A DNA stretch of 36,484 nt, taken from positions 1 through 36,484 of the forward strand of contig PKCN01000299.1 of the NCBI GenBank assembly GCA_002862205.1, in the 5' to 3' direction. The translations under genes were made by a program, and so were the position numbers. Positions 17,278 to 25,482 of the stretch are shown in pieces. Source of the DNA: Planctomycetaceae bacterium (GTDB lineage Bacteria > Planctomycetota > Planctomycetia > Pirellulales > Pirellulaceae). The stretch's first letter is position 1, and every line of letters starts with the position of its first letter. The notes under the pieces were generated by a model. That model did not search any database, was not told the DNA's origin, and worked only from the letters and a program-made list of their open reading frames with translations.

Positions 17278-17784
17278 TTACAGTTCGGCGGATTGAAGCA
17301 CTGCATCGGTTTGCTGTTGTATCATTTCCACAAGACGTGATCGTAATTGCTCGTCGGACAGCGCCAGGATTCTCGCGGCCATGATACCGGCATTTTTGGC
17401 ACCCGCATTTCCAATCGCCATGGTTGCCACAGGAATGCCTCCGGGCATTTGAACGATGGAGAGCAATGAGTCGAGCCCTTGCAAGGCGCGACTTTGTACT
17501 GGCACACCAATCACGGGCAGGGTGGTTTCTGAGGCCACCATCCCGGGCAGGTGTGCCGCACCACCGGCTCCGGCGATAATGACTTTGATGCCGCGTTGGT
17601 GTGCCTTTTGAGCGTAGGCGAACATGCGAGCCGGGGTCCGGTGAGCGGACACGACCAGACGTTCATTGTGAATGCCCAGATTATCCAGAACATCAGCGGC
17701 ATGTTTCATGGTTTCCCAGTCGTTGCGACTGCCCATGATCACGCCTACTTGGGCGTCGGTGGGATCGAATTCGGTGCCGGACAT
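17278..17784 (-). CDS. purE: N5-carboxyaminoimidazole ribonucleotide mutase PurE
   Basis: Class I PurE, 168 residues, converting N5-CAIR to CAIR. ATG 17784 is preceded by GAGG at a 6-base distance and gives the usual N-terminus; the longer frame to 17973 is not needed. Motifs are complete: [20 protein letters not shown] with His48, [14 protein letters not shown] (71-84), and [27 protein letters not shown] in pieces that match the family, then NAGAKNAG. It stands directly upstream of purK and about 185 bp downstream of the helicase gene, all on the minus strand. Confidence 0.96.
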   Translation of the reverse strand: MSGTEFDPTDAQVGVIMGSRNDWETMKHAADVLDNLGIHNERLVVSAHRTPARMFAYAQKAHQRGIKVIIAGAGGAAHLPGMVASETTLPVIGVPVQSRALQGLDSLLSIVQMPGGIPVATMAIGNAGAKNAGIMAARILALSDEQLRSRLVEMIQQQTDAVLQSAEL

Positions 17785-17969
17785 CGTTGCCTCGTGAGCG
17801 GGATGGTACGCGGTCGCAGAAGTGTGAAATCGTAAAGGGATCGGGGGGGTTTGAGAAGACGACCAATCGGGGCTTCTGCCCAAGCCTTGACAAGAGAGTG
17901 AGCCGTTGTTGCCTGTTGTGTCAGCTGCGGCGACTTTTTGTCCCTTGGGACGGGGCCGGTCTGGTGGGG

Positions 17970-20351
17970 TCAATCGTCCAATACTTGCAGGTCTGCAAAG
18001 GCAAGCCGGAAACTGCGTTCTTCATCGTCAAAACGGACGCGGGCAATGCGTTTTGGGCCGCGACCGGTGATCGACACAATGGTGCCATCGCCGTGATCGG
18101 CGTGCCTCACGAGCATCCCCTGGCTGTAAGCGCGTAATGGGGGTGTCGGGTTGGAAAGCAGGTCGGCCGCTGTCTTCAGACTCGATGCGATCGACATCGC
18201 GGCGTTTGAGCGTTTCTTGCGTGCGACTGCTTCGGCCAGTTCCTCCTGAGGCAGTTGAGAGGTTTCGTCGGGAATCACATCCGTTGGGTCAGACGCGATC
18301 TCATCATTCGAAACATTATCTTTTTGTTGGGAGGTTTCGTCGGGAAGGTCCCAGGATTCTGGATAGGACTCGTCGAAGGTATCATCGCTTGCATACGGAT
18401 CCTCATCAAACCAGTCCTGTTCTTGTGACGTCTCGACGCGGTTCATCTCCTCAAGTGGCAATTCGTTCAAAAACGGACTGGGGATCACTGGTCGCACATC
18501 GCCACGCATCGCACGCCGTTTGCAGCAACTCAATTGCAGCCACTGCTTGGCTCGGGTGATGCCGACAAACAGCAGTCGCCGCTCCTCTTCGAGTTCAGAT
18601 TCACTTTCTTTGGATCGTTTGTGCGGCAGCATGTCATCTTCGACACCAATGATGAAAACATGCGGAAATTCAAGGCCCTTGGCAGCGTGCAGGGTCATCA
18701 ACGTGACACGTTCGTTGGTTCCGTCAAACGCGTCCGTATCTGCCACCAATGCGACTTGTTCCAGAAATGCTTCCAGAGACCCGTCATCAGGATGCTGGCG
18801 ATCGAATTCAACTGCTGCCGAGATCAATTCGTCTACATTCGCAAGCGAATTTCCGTCCTGTTGATCAACCGATGTTTTTTCGAGATGTTGTTCGAATGAA
18901 ATTTCTTCGACTAGAAATCTCAGCAGGTCTTCCAGGGGAGCGGTCGCTTTGACACTCAGGTTGTCATAAAGATTAATGAACTTGCGGACCATCGTTTGCG
19001 CCCTCTTGGCCAACCCAGCAACATGATCTACCTGTCGGGCAGCTTCGAGCATGGTGATGCCATGCTGATCTGCATGGTTGCGAATGCGTTCAACCGTTTT
19101 AGCACCGATGCCCCGGGTTGGGACATTGATGACGCGCGTCAACGCGACATCATGGTTGGGGTTGTTGATGAGGTGCAAGTAAGCCAGCAGGTCCTTGATT
19201 TCACGACGTTGGTAGAATTCAAGCCCGTTGACGATCTGATAAGGGATGCTCCGGTTTCGGAAAGCGTGTTCGAGTGAGCGGGTCATCGCGTTCATTCGAC
19301 AGAAAATTGCAAAGTCGCTGGGACGCAAGCCTTGAGTCATGACAGCATTGGCAATCTCGTCAACGATGGAGTCCGCTTCCTGGTAACCGTCTTCATAAAA
19401 GCGGAGGACGACAGGCACGCCTTCTTCATTATCGGTGAAGAGTTTCTTGGGCTTGCGGCGTCGGTTGTGTCGAATCAACTGATCAGCGACCCGCAGCACG
19501 TTCGGCGTGCTGCGATAATTCTGTTCCAGGCGAACCGTCTTGACGTTGGGATAGTCCTTTTCAAAGTCCAGAATGTTGTTCAAGTCTGCCCCCCGCCATC
19601 CGTAGATCGACTGGTCGGGGTCGCCGGTGACCGCGAGATTGGGTGCATCAATGGATAGGGCACGCACAATGGCATATTGTGCCAGGTTCGTGTCCTGGTA
19701 TTCATCCACCAGAATGTATTTGTACTTGTGGTCCAGTTCTGAGCGAATCTCGGGATTTTCACGCAGCAATTTCGCGATGTGTAGCAGCAGATCATCAAAA
19801 TCGACAGCGTTGGCCGTTAGTAGCTGCTTTTGATAAACCGGATAGACACGTGCTGCGATGGCATCTCTTGGTTTCAGTGCATGCCCCTCCATCATCTCGG
19901 GGGTCGTGAGACGATTCTTGGCATGACTGATGGAAGACGCGATCTGGTCGGGAGATGCATGGGTGGTGGAGACACCTGCGGCGGCAATCGCTCGTTTCAT
20001 TGCCTGTTTGGAATCAGATGTGTCGTAAATGGAGTAATTTTCCGAGAGGCCTACCATCGTTGCATGGCGACGTAGTAACTGCGCACAAAAGCGGTGAAAC
20101 GTTCCCATCCAAACCGGTTGACCGGGCGACAGCGTGTCGACACGCATCCGCATCTCGTCCGCCGCTTTGTTCGTGAAGGTCAGAGCGGCAATCTGCCAAG
20201 GCCGGACTCCCTGGTTGAGCATGTTGGCAATGCGGTGAGTCACAACACGGGTTTTTCCGGAACCCGGACCAGCGAGAATCAGCATGGGACCGTCCAGATG
20301 GCCGACGGCTTCACGTTGTGCTTCAGTCAGTTCGCGAAAGATTGCATCCAT
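17970..20351 (-). CDS. ATP-dependent DNA helicase UvrD/PcrA
   Basis: SF1A 3'-5' helicase of 793 residues for repair and replication restart. ATG 20351 gives the usual N-terminus ([16 protein letters not shown]); the frame extends to 20507 but that part looks non-coding. Walker A AGPGSGKT (27-34), motif Ia FTNKAADEM, the Walker B/motif [10 protein letters not shown], motif [17 protein letters not shown], motif IV QNYRS and motif [13 protein letters not shown] and VGITRAKQ are all clear. After the core comes an acidic linker with two PDETSQ copies, then a C-terminal Tudor-like domain ([15 protein letters not shown] to the end), as in PcrA, which contacts RNA polymerase. PcrA-like architecture is seen; the exact name is family-level. 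Confidence 0.95.
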   Translation of the reverse strand: MDAIFRELTEAQREAVGHLDGPMLILAGPGSGKTRVVTHRIANMLNQGVRPWQIAALTFTNKAADEMRMRVDTLSPGQPVWMGTFHRFCAQLLRRHATMVGLSENYSIYDTSDSKQAMKRAIAAAGVSTTHASPDQIASSISHAKNRLTTPEMMEGHALKPRDAIAARVYPVYQKQLLTANAVDFDDLLLHIAKLLRENPEIRSELDHKYKYILVDEYQDTNLAQYAIVRALSIDAPNLAVTGDPDQSIYGWRGADLNNILDFEKDYPNVKTVRLEQNYRSTPNVLRVADQLIRHNRRRKPKKLFTDNEEGVPVVLRFYEDGYQEADSIVDEIANAVMTQGLRPSDFAIFCRMNAMTRSLEHAFRNRSIPYQIVNGLEFYQRREIKDLLAYLHLINNPNHDVALTRVINVPTRGIGAKTVERIRNHADQHGITMLEAARQVDHVAGLAKRAQTMVRKFINLYDNLSVKATAPLEDLLRFLVEEISFEQHLEKTSVDQQDGNSLANVDELISAAVEFDRQHPDDGSLEAFLEQVALVADTDAFDGTNERVTLMTLHAAKGLEFPHVFIIGVEDDMLPHKRSKESESELEEERRLLFVGITRAKQWLQLSCCKRRAMRGDVRPVIPSPFLNELPLEEMNRVETSQEQDWFDEDPYASDDTFDESYPESWDLPDETSQQKDNVSNDEIASDPTDVIPDETSQLPQEELAEAVARKKRSNAAMSIASSLKTAADLLSNPTPPLRAYSQGMLVRHADHGDGTIVSITGRGPKRIARVRFDDEERSFRLAFADLQVLDD

Positions 20352-20768
20352 TGCGTGCGTCTCAGATTGTCCCTTGGTCACTAACTTACCCAGTTTCGAA
20401 CGACCCCGGTGGTGGAATGTCCGCCGCAACACATTCGGCGAGGGCCTGTGCGGGCTGCCCGTTAAGCTCAGGGTACCATCTCGGAGATTCCACCGGGTTG
20501 CCGCCAATATAGCCGATCAGGCGGAATTGGAATGCTGCTGAAAACCCCCGGGCTTGTCAGTTGATTCGCGTGCCATGATGCAGGATTACGCTTGATTTGG
20601 GCCGGCAGGTGTTGCGTGGCCAACCCGCTCGGGTGGGGTTATAGGACCTTTGGAAGCAATACAACGCTTCTCTGAGGTGAGGAACTGCATGGGCGATTGC
20701 CAATTCATGCAGTGCCATGGGATACTCTAGGCAGTCTTGGTCGATGTGAATGCGAGCGAAGGTTGTTT
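20352..20768. other. Intergenic stretch between uvrD/pcrA and the DUF2237 gene
   Basis: 417 bp of divergent promoter space. Apart from the hairpin at 20684-20713 I see no gene, repeat or clear promoter boxes. Weak reading frames here are extensions of the flanking genes. Confidence 0.6.
20684..20713 (+). promoter_or_regulatory. Stem-loop upstream of the DUF2237 gene
   Basis: ACTGCATG (20684-20691) is exactly complementary to CATGCAGT (20706-20713), and inside it GGC (20692-20694) pairs with GCC (20699-20701) over GATT. It ends 55 bases before the ATG and may act as a leader hairpin or operator. Confidence 0.35.
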
Positions 20769-21140
20769 ATGGCAGGCAAGAATGTATTGGGAACGGAATT
20801 AGTGGTTTGCGGCACTGATCCAATGACAGGATTTTATCGAGATGGCTGCTGTAATACCGGCGCTCAGGATGCCGGGTTGCACGTCGTGTGTGTTGAAGTC
20901 ACCGCAGAGTTTCTCGAGTTCAGCAAGAGCCGCGGGAATGATCTGACGACCGCCAATCCGATGTATCAGTTTCCCGGACTGGTGCCCGGAGATCGCTGGT
21001 GTCTTTGTGCTGCCAGATGGAAAGAAGCTTATGATGCTGGCGTCCCGCCGGGAGTGCATCTCGCGGCGTGTCATATGTCGACGCTTGAGTTTGCGTCGCT
21101 GGAACAGCTTCAGGAACATGCGATTGATGCCGCTTCTTGA
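20769..21140 (+). CDS. DUF2237 family protein
   Basis: A 123-residue cytoplasmic protein of the DUF2237 family. ATG 20769 has GAAGG (20758-20762) 6 bases upstream; the frame to 20697 is not needed. The family consensus is almost complete: NVLGTELVVCGTDP, TGFYRDGCCNTG, a central EFLEFSKSRGNDL, FPGLVPGDRWCLCA and RWKEAYDAGVPPGV. Several conserved Cys residues (CGT, CC, CLC, CH) suggest metal or redox chemistry. The family has no established function. The gene is monocistronic, facing away from the helicase. Confidence 0.93.
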   Translation: MAGKNVLGTELVVCGTDPMTGFYRDGCCNTGAQDAGLHVVCVEVTAEFLEFSKSRGNDLTTANPMYQFPGLVPGDRWCLCAARWKEAYDAGVPPGVHLAACHMSTLEFASLEQLQEHAIDAAS

Positions 21141-21150
21141 GGACGGGTAG

Positions 21151-21225
21151 TCGCCGCAGCTGTGGTCGCCTGAATTCTCGTCGCCTGAATTCTCGTCGCC
21201 TGAATTCTCGTCGCCTTAGCTCTGG
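21151..21225. repeat. 15-bp intergenic tandem repeat, 5 units
   Basis: Three identical units TCGCCTGAATTCTCG (21166, 21181, 21196) flanked on each side by a diverged unit that keeps TCGCC (21151 and 21211). The middle units are perfect and carry an EcoRI-type GAATTC, so they look recently duplicated. Confidence 0.92.
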
Positions 21226-21329
21226 AGCTTGGCTGTCAAGAACGTACGGTGACCCTTCTTTGTCAGGCGACGCGTTGACTGGAATGCCATTCGTGATCAC
21301 TCTGCAGCCTGCTGGTAGCGGTGTGGGTT

Positions 21330-21359
21330 GCCGACCCGGTCACAATGTGACTTGTCGGC
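21330..21359. terminator. Possible stem-loop terminator between convergent genes
   Basis: GCCGAC (21330-21335) pairs with GTCGGC (21354-21359), and inside it GTCACA pairs with TGTGAC around a single A. The position between convergent stops fits termination, but there is no T-run on either side, so a protein-binding palindrome is equally possible. Confidence 0.3.
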
Positions 21360-21449
21360 CGTGGCATGGCCGGCATGCGATCCGGTACCGAATCAATGTG
21401 ATTTGATTCCACTGCTGATCGCAAGCCGTATAGATTTGGCGTTGGACGC

Positions 21450-22997
21450 CTACCTCGCTTTGGAACGGGAGTTTGCGTCGGCCACCGTCAACGCTGCCGC
21501 ACTGCCGCAGTCAACTCCATCGATTCGTTCGATTGGAATGTAAGTACTGATGGCGTGTTCCTCGATCATGCCCGATTCCAGCACGCTGGCACGGCTCAGC
21601 AATTTTGCTCCAATTCGACTCGGCTGACTCGCCTCGTCTTGAGTTGGCCAGTGGGCAGCAATGCTCGCGATTCGTTCGCTGGACCAGTCCCGGACACTGC
21701 CTGTGTAGGATCCGATCAGTCTGCCGGTGGCCGTGCTGAACTCGTAGACGTGGTCCATCGATTCCATGCCATCCACCTCTGAAACTTTCTGAATGATCGC
21801 TTGGAGTGCGAGGTCAGCAGGCCCCTTCCTGGCGTCACGAGCCTCGAGGGGCTCGGAGTTATCCAGAGATGCGGAGTTATCCAGAGACGCGGAATTCGCA
21901 AGGGTCCCGGAGTTCGCAAGGGTCCCGGAGTTCGCTTGGACTTGGGACGAGTGTTGGGGTGCTGGTGCAAGTGTGAGGGGTTCCGCCCTTGTCAGGATTG
22001 CCAACGCTTCATCTGCTGTGATGGCTGAATTTTTCTGATCGCTGACCGGTGGGGCTTCCATGCTCGCATTGGAATCATGCCGTGAGGCTTGATACTTGTC
22101 TGATTTCCGTGGGGGCTCGTTTGAAAGCAGGATGTCACTTGGAGACGAGGGTGATTTCACGGTCAATGGATCCGAATCAAGCTTGTTTTTCGCAAGCAAG
22201 TTGAGTTCAGCTGGATCAGATGCTCTTGAAAGAGCCATGGCGGTATCAAAATCATCCCACAAGTCGGCTGTCTGTTCGTCATCCACACCAGTTCCCGCAC
22301 TGATCGGGTGCGAGGCGATTGGAAACGCATTCCAGGATTTCAGATCGCGGGCTGAGAGATCGTAAGGCATGTAATCTTCTTCAATCGTCGCGATGATTGG
22401 TGAGCTGCCGATGAGCGGATTGATCGGTGCGACTTCGATTCCCGAAACGCTCATGGGGCGATTTTCAGGAATGAGTACACTCGGACCAAGACTTTCAATG
22501 TCGATGGGTTCTTCAGAGGCCAATTCCTGCAATTGCAGGTTGAGCGGAGTCATGCTGGCCGTTCTTCGAGCATCAGGCTTGATTTCGAGCGAAACTTGCC
22601 AGTCTTCCATGGCATCAATCGCCTTGAGTGACTCAGGGGTGAACGAGCCCACGGTGATGTAGGGTTCTATCACCTGGTCGACGACAACGTTGCAGGTTGA
22701 GGTCTGAGGTTGGCGATCGATCTTCGCTTTGGCGATCAATGCTGGGGGTGCCGGGGGTGCCGGGGGTGCCGGGGTGGGAAGGGCACCCGAGTCATGTGTC
22801 CCCATGGCAATCCAGTGAACCGGACCTGGTGGCACGCTCTGGGAGGAGGCGTGCTGATTGTTGGCTCGAATGGGAAGGATGTCGATCGTAGCGTCGAATG
22901 TCTTGGCAAACAGCGTTGGTGCGGTAATCGCGATGGTGAGGGTGAAGATCAGGGAAAGATGGAAACGTTGCAGTTTGGAGGTGCATTGCACGTTCAT
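21450..22997 (-). CDS. Low-complexity secreted protein of unknown function
   Basis: Not recognised. The 515-residue product begins with a signal peptide (LSLIFTLTIAITAPTLFA), then reads as Ser/Ala/Pro/Asp-rich, mostly disordered sequence with no cysteine pattern or enzyme motif. It carries two internal repeats: PAPPAPPAPPA (9-bp units) near residue 80, and a hexapeptide array SGTLAN/SASLDN (18-bp units) near residues 360-380. A short ordered C-terminal part (about 395-500) follows, with VDGMESMDHVYEFSTATG and IGSYTGSVRDWSSERIASI. AGGAG lies 12 bases before ATG 22997. The C-terminal part is the best query for remote homologues. The gene is monocistronic. Confidence 0.72.
   Translation of the reverse strand: MNVQCTSKLQRFHLSLIFTLTIAITAPTLFAKTFDATIDILPIRANNQHASSQSVPPGPVHWIAMGTHDSGALPTPAPPAPPAPPALIAKAKIDRQPQTSTCNVVVDQVIEPYITVGSFTPESLKAIDAMEDWQVSLEIKPDARRTASMTPLNLQLQELASEEPIDIESLGPSVLIPENRPMSVSGIEVAPINPLIGSSPIIATIEEDYMPYDLSARDLKSWNAFPIASHPISAGTGVDDEQTADLWDDFDTAMALSRASDPAELNLLAKNKLDSDPLTVKSPSSPSDILLSNEPPRKSDKYQASRHDSNASMEAPPVSDQKNSAITADEALAILTRAEPLTLAPAPQHSSQVQANSGTLANSGTLANSASLDNSASLDNSEPLEARDARKGPADLALQAIIQKVSEVDGMESMDHVYEFSTATGRLIGSYTGSVRDWSSERIASIAAHWPTQDEASQPSRIGAKLLSRASVLESGMIEEHAISTYIPIERIDGVDCGSAAALTVADANSRSKAR
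21855..21926. repeat. 18-bp tandem repeat, 4 units in two pairs
   Basis: Units at 21855 and 21873 read GGAGTTATCCAGAGATGC/GACGC; units at 21891 and 21909 read GGAATTCGCAAGGGTCCC/GGAGTTCGC... Each pair is nearly identical, and all share GGARTT at the start. On the minus strand they encode the SASLDN and SGTLAN hexapeptides. Confidence 0.88.
22744..22770. repeat. 9-bp tandem repeat, 3 units
   Basis: Three copies of GGGGGTGCC, encoding the PAPPAPPAPP stretch of the secreted protein on the minus strand. Confidence 0.88.
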
Positions 22998-23288
22998 GAT
23001 TCGGTGGAACTCCTGGGTACCGAAGGACGCGTCCGTGAGGTGAATCCCCGAAGGTCAGTTCGGGAAAAACCACTCGTGATTGTCGAGTGAAAGGCAGGCT
23101 TGTCACGAGTCGTCGGTCGCAGCATGCCAATCTTGGCTTGGCTGACTTTGGGGACTGGGGTGACAAACAAGCTATCGGCGTGTTTACTGCTCAGGCTTGC
23201 TTTGCGGCGTAGGAAACTGTTACCGATTTTCAATCAGTGTTCAGGTTGCGCCGAATAGTCACAGCACCATGTTTTGTACCGGTTGGAA

Positions 23289-23774
23289 CTAATCAACCGA
23301 GAATGTACACAACAGAAATTTCTTGCAGCGTGAATGAATCCCGGGCGACGAGCTTTCCCTGGGGCCTGCAATGTTGAGGATTTCGGGTGTCTGGTTGGCC
23401 AGCCAGAAACGCACCGCATCAACCTCAATGAGCTCGATTTTTACGGTGAAATATGGTTTTCCCAGTTTGTCACACAAACGTTTGGTAAGCCGCGTTCCGC
23501 CCTTGAGTTTGCCCTCGTGCAGAATCAAAGTCGCTGAACTGTCGGTGATGTTGTGTTCGGTACGAACCGGATATTCATTCGATCTGGTCTCCTCGAGCGC
23601 GTACCGGGCCGGGATGGTGCCATCTTCTGCCAACCGTCCCGCCGGGCACCATCCGCCATGTTCGATGTCCAATTGGATTGCGGTATCCAACGCTGCTCGG
23701 TCCACACCTGTTTGTCCACCAGAGACGATGCGCTGTGGGACAAAGGTCGGTGTGGGACCAAACAGATTTTGCAT
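23289..23774 (-). CDS. Putative molybdenum carrier protein (SLOG-like fold)
   Basis: A 161-residue protein in the family annotated as putative molybdenum carrier. The N-terminal motif RIVSGGQTGVDRAALD (about 15-30), then GGWCPAGRLAEDG, the ALEETRSNEYPVRTEHNI segment, and C-terminal LNIAGPRESSSPGI match the family. The fold is Rossmann-like and may bind a nucleotide or molybdopterin-type ligand; biochemical role is unproven. I start it at ATG 23774, which overlaps the pseudouridine synthase stop by one base (TGATG), a strong sign of translational coupling; the frame to 23867 is inside the upstream gene. It is the last gene of a three-gene operon. Confidence 0.85.
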   Translation of the reverse strand: MQNLFGPTPTFVPQRIVSGGQTGVDRAALDTAIQLDIEHGGWCPAGRLAEDGTIPARYALEETRSNEYPVRTEHNITDSSATLILHEGKLKGGTRLTKRLCDKLGKPYFTVKIELIEVDAVRFWLANQTPEILNIAGPRESSSPGIHSRCKKFLLCTFSVD

Positions 23775-24565
23775 CACTCTGTCCCCGTCTGCGTTGGTGG
23801 AAAGTAATGATCGACCTGTTGACTGAGTTTGGAAGGTGCTGGCATCCCGTTGAGGAATGATGACCAACTCGGCGGAAGGGGGGCTTCAAACCACATGGGG
23901 ACGTGTTTTGTCGGATGTTCGATTTGGAGTCGCCAACTGTGCAGGGCGATGCCCACTTTGAATTTTGTTTTTGATCCATACTTGCGATCGCCCAACACGG
24001 GATGATCGCGATCGGCCAACTGTGTCCTGATTTGGTGCTTGCGTCCGGTCAGTAATTCCACCGCGAGGGTGGTATTGGCCTGGTTTTTTGTCAGTACCTG
24101 ATAACGAAGTTCAGCCGTCTGTGTATCGGGACGCACGTTGGGACTCAGCCGCATTCGATGGGCCGCTTCGTCTTTGCGAATCTGGTCAGACCAGTGGTCC
24201 GCTTCGGCATCCAGCCTGCCTTGCACTACGGTGAGGTAGATTTTTCGAGGTGCAGCGACCGGCCTTTTCTTCCCTTTTGGCTTCTGGGTACCGTCGGCTT
24301 TCAATGCCTTGCTGGCAAACTGGGCCGTTAGTCGTGACGCTGCCTTGCTGGTGCGCGCCAGCACGAGCACTCCGCTTGTCATGGCATCGAGCCTGCTGAC
24401 GATGCCGACAAAAACCCGACCAGGTTTACCGCAACTCTGTTTGATGTACTGGGCGGCAAGTGAGTGTACCGTGGGACCTGATTCCGATCCCATGGTGGGT
24501 AATCCAGCGGGCTTGTTCACCACTAGCAGGTGGTTGTCTTCGAACAGAATTTCCAAGTCTGACAT
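23774..24565 (-). CDS. RluA-family pseudouridine synthase
   Basis: A 263-residue RluA-type enzyme that isomerises uridine in rRNA or tRNA. NHLLVVNKPAGLPT (about 11-24) and the catalytic motif SRLDAMTSG with Asp60 are clear; the family normally has HRLD, so Ser replaces His here. The RNA-binding core ELLTGRKHQIRTQLA and HPVLGDRKYG are conserved, as is IALHSWRL. The insertion KADGTQKPKGKKRP (about 85-101) is a charged loop. It lacks an S4 domain, like the shorter members. Its ATG overlaps the SDR stop by one base (TGATG). Target position cannot be assigned from sequence. Confidence 0.93.
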   Translation of the reverse strand: MSDLEILFEDNHLLVVNKPAGLPTMGSESGPTVHSLAAQYIKQSCGKPGRVFVGIVSRLDAMTSGVLVLARTSKAASRLTAQFASKALKADGTQKPKGKKRPVAAPRKIYLTVVQGRLDAEADHWSDQIRKDEAAHRMRLSPNVRPDTQTAELRYQVLTKNQANTTLAVELLTGRKHQIRTQLADRDHPVLGDRKYGSKTKFKVGIALHSWRLQIEHPTKHVPMWFEAPLPPSWSSFLNGMPAPSKLSQQVDHYFPPTQTGTE

Positions 24566-25449
24566 CAGTGGTTATCCGGATTGGAAGCATCAGTTGGTTT
24601 GTCAGGGTGCTGTTTGTCGGAACGCTGTTTGTCGGAACGCTGTTTGTCGGAACGCTGTTTGTCGGAACGCTGTGCCAGAATCGCATTCATCAGCGAGGGG
24701 GCAAGCCGATCGGCGTACACAAGCGTCTTGCCACCCCAACTCAGAATCACTTCACTGCGACGTTTCCGGATTGCGCGGTAGGCCCGATCGGCAACACGCT
24801 GGGGAGACCAGTGACCCAAACTGCTCGAAGATTGGTTGGGATCGGTTTGAATCAGAGAATCGAAAAATTCACTCTTGGTGGTGCTGGGGCTGACAAGAGT
24901 GACTTGAATCCCCGCTGAGGCAAGTTCTGCTCTCAAAGAGTCGCTCCAGCCGTGCATGGCAAATTTGCTGGCACAATATTCACTCTTGTCGGGGACTGCC
25001 CGGTGTCCAAGCACGCTGCTGATATTGCAGATCACGGGGGATGATCCTCGGTGCAGAGCAGGCAACAAATTACGGGTCAATTCGACAGGAGCGAAGAAAT
25101 TGACTTCCATGATTTGTCGCAGGCGGTCGGGGGTAGCGTCTGCGAATTTGCCAATGCCGCCAATTCCAGCATTGTTGACCAGCAGATCGAGCTTGCCAGC
25201 GTGATGGGTTTCAATCATGGAACGAACCGCGAGGCGTACATCCTTGTCCGTAATGTCGCCAGCTAAGGGTGTGACACCTCCAAATTTGGTGTGGTCATGG
25301 GAGGCAGACCATTGGCAGATCCGTTCAGCCCGTCGTGCGACTGCAATGACATGGCAACCGTTGTCGGCGAGCAGTTGTGTCAAGCATTTGCCGATACCAC
25401 TGCTGGCACCTGTCACAACGGCGACCGAATCCTTGGCTTTCCACGGCAT
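24565..25449 (-). CDS. Short-chain dehydrogenase/reductase
   Basis: A classical SDR with an NAD(P)-binding Rossmann fold: TGASSGIG (13-20), NNAG (92-95), and the catalytic Ser145, Tyr158 and Lys162 (YCASK). The RR pair at 39-40 after the second strand suggests NADPH. Up to about residue 260 it looks like a normal SDR of fatty-acid or lipid type. The last 30 residues are a low-complexity tail with four RSDKQ copies (261-280) encoded by a 15-bp tandem repeat, which probably does not touch the active site. It is first in a tightly overlapped operon with the pseudouridine synthase and the molybdenum-carrier-like gene. Substrate unknown. Confidence 0.93.
   Translation of the reverse strand: MPWKAKDSVAVVTGASSGIGKCLTQLLADNGCHVIAVARRAERICQWSASHDHTKFGGVTPLAGDITDKDVRLAVRSMIETHHAGKLDLLVNNAGIGGIGKFADATPDRLRQIMEVNFFAPVELTRNLLPALHRGSSPVICNISSVLGHRAVPDKSEYCASKFAMHGWSDSLRAELASAGIQVTLVSPSTTKSEFFDSLIQTDPNQSSSSLGHWSPQRVADRAYRAIRKRRSEVILSWGGKTLVYADRLAPSLMNAILAQRSDKQRSDKQRSDKQRSDKQHPDKPTDASNPDNH
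24609..24668. repeat. 15-bp tandem repeat, 4 perfect units inside the SDR 3' end
   Basis: Four identical units GCTGTTTGTCGGAAC at 24609, 24624, 24639 and 24654. On the minus strand they encode RSDKQ repeats at the C-terminus of the reductase. Identity of all units suggests recent slippage or selection. Confidence 0.95.
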
Positions 25450-25482
25450 CTGCTTTTACCTGTCACGCTTCGCGAAACGTAT

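Larger units (their letters stand above)
21141..21449. other. Convergent gap with repeat and hairpin
   Basis: 309 bp between two convergent stops. It holds the 15-bp repeat array (21151-21225) and a stem-loop (21330-21359). A frame reading through the array (21137-21406) gives RRLNS repeats and is not believed to be a gene. Confidence 0.6.

Noticed and set aside
17940-17951. GTCCCTTGGGAC palindrome before the helicase stop, considered as a terminator
   Set aside because: The loop is too small and no T-run follows on the minus strand.
21137-21406. Reading frame with RRLNS repeats
   Set aside because: It only reads through the 15-bp array from a TTG with no ribosome site, and the rest has no protein-like pattern.
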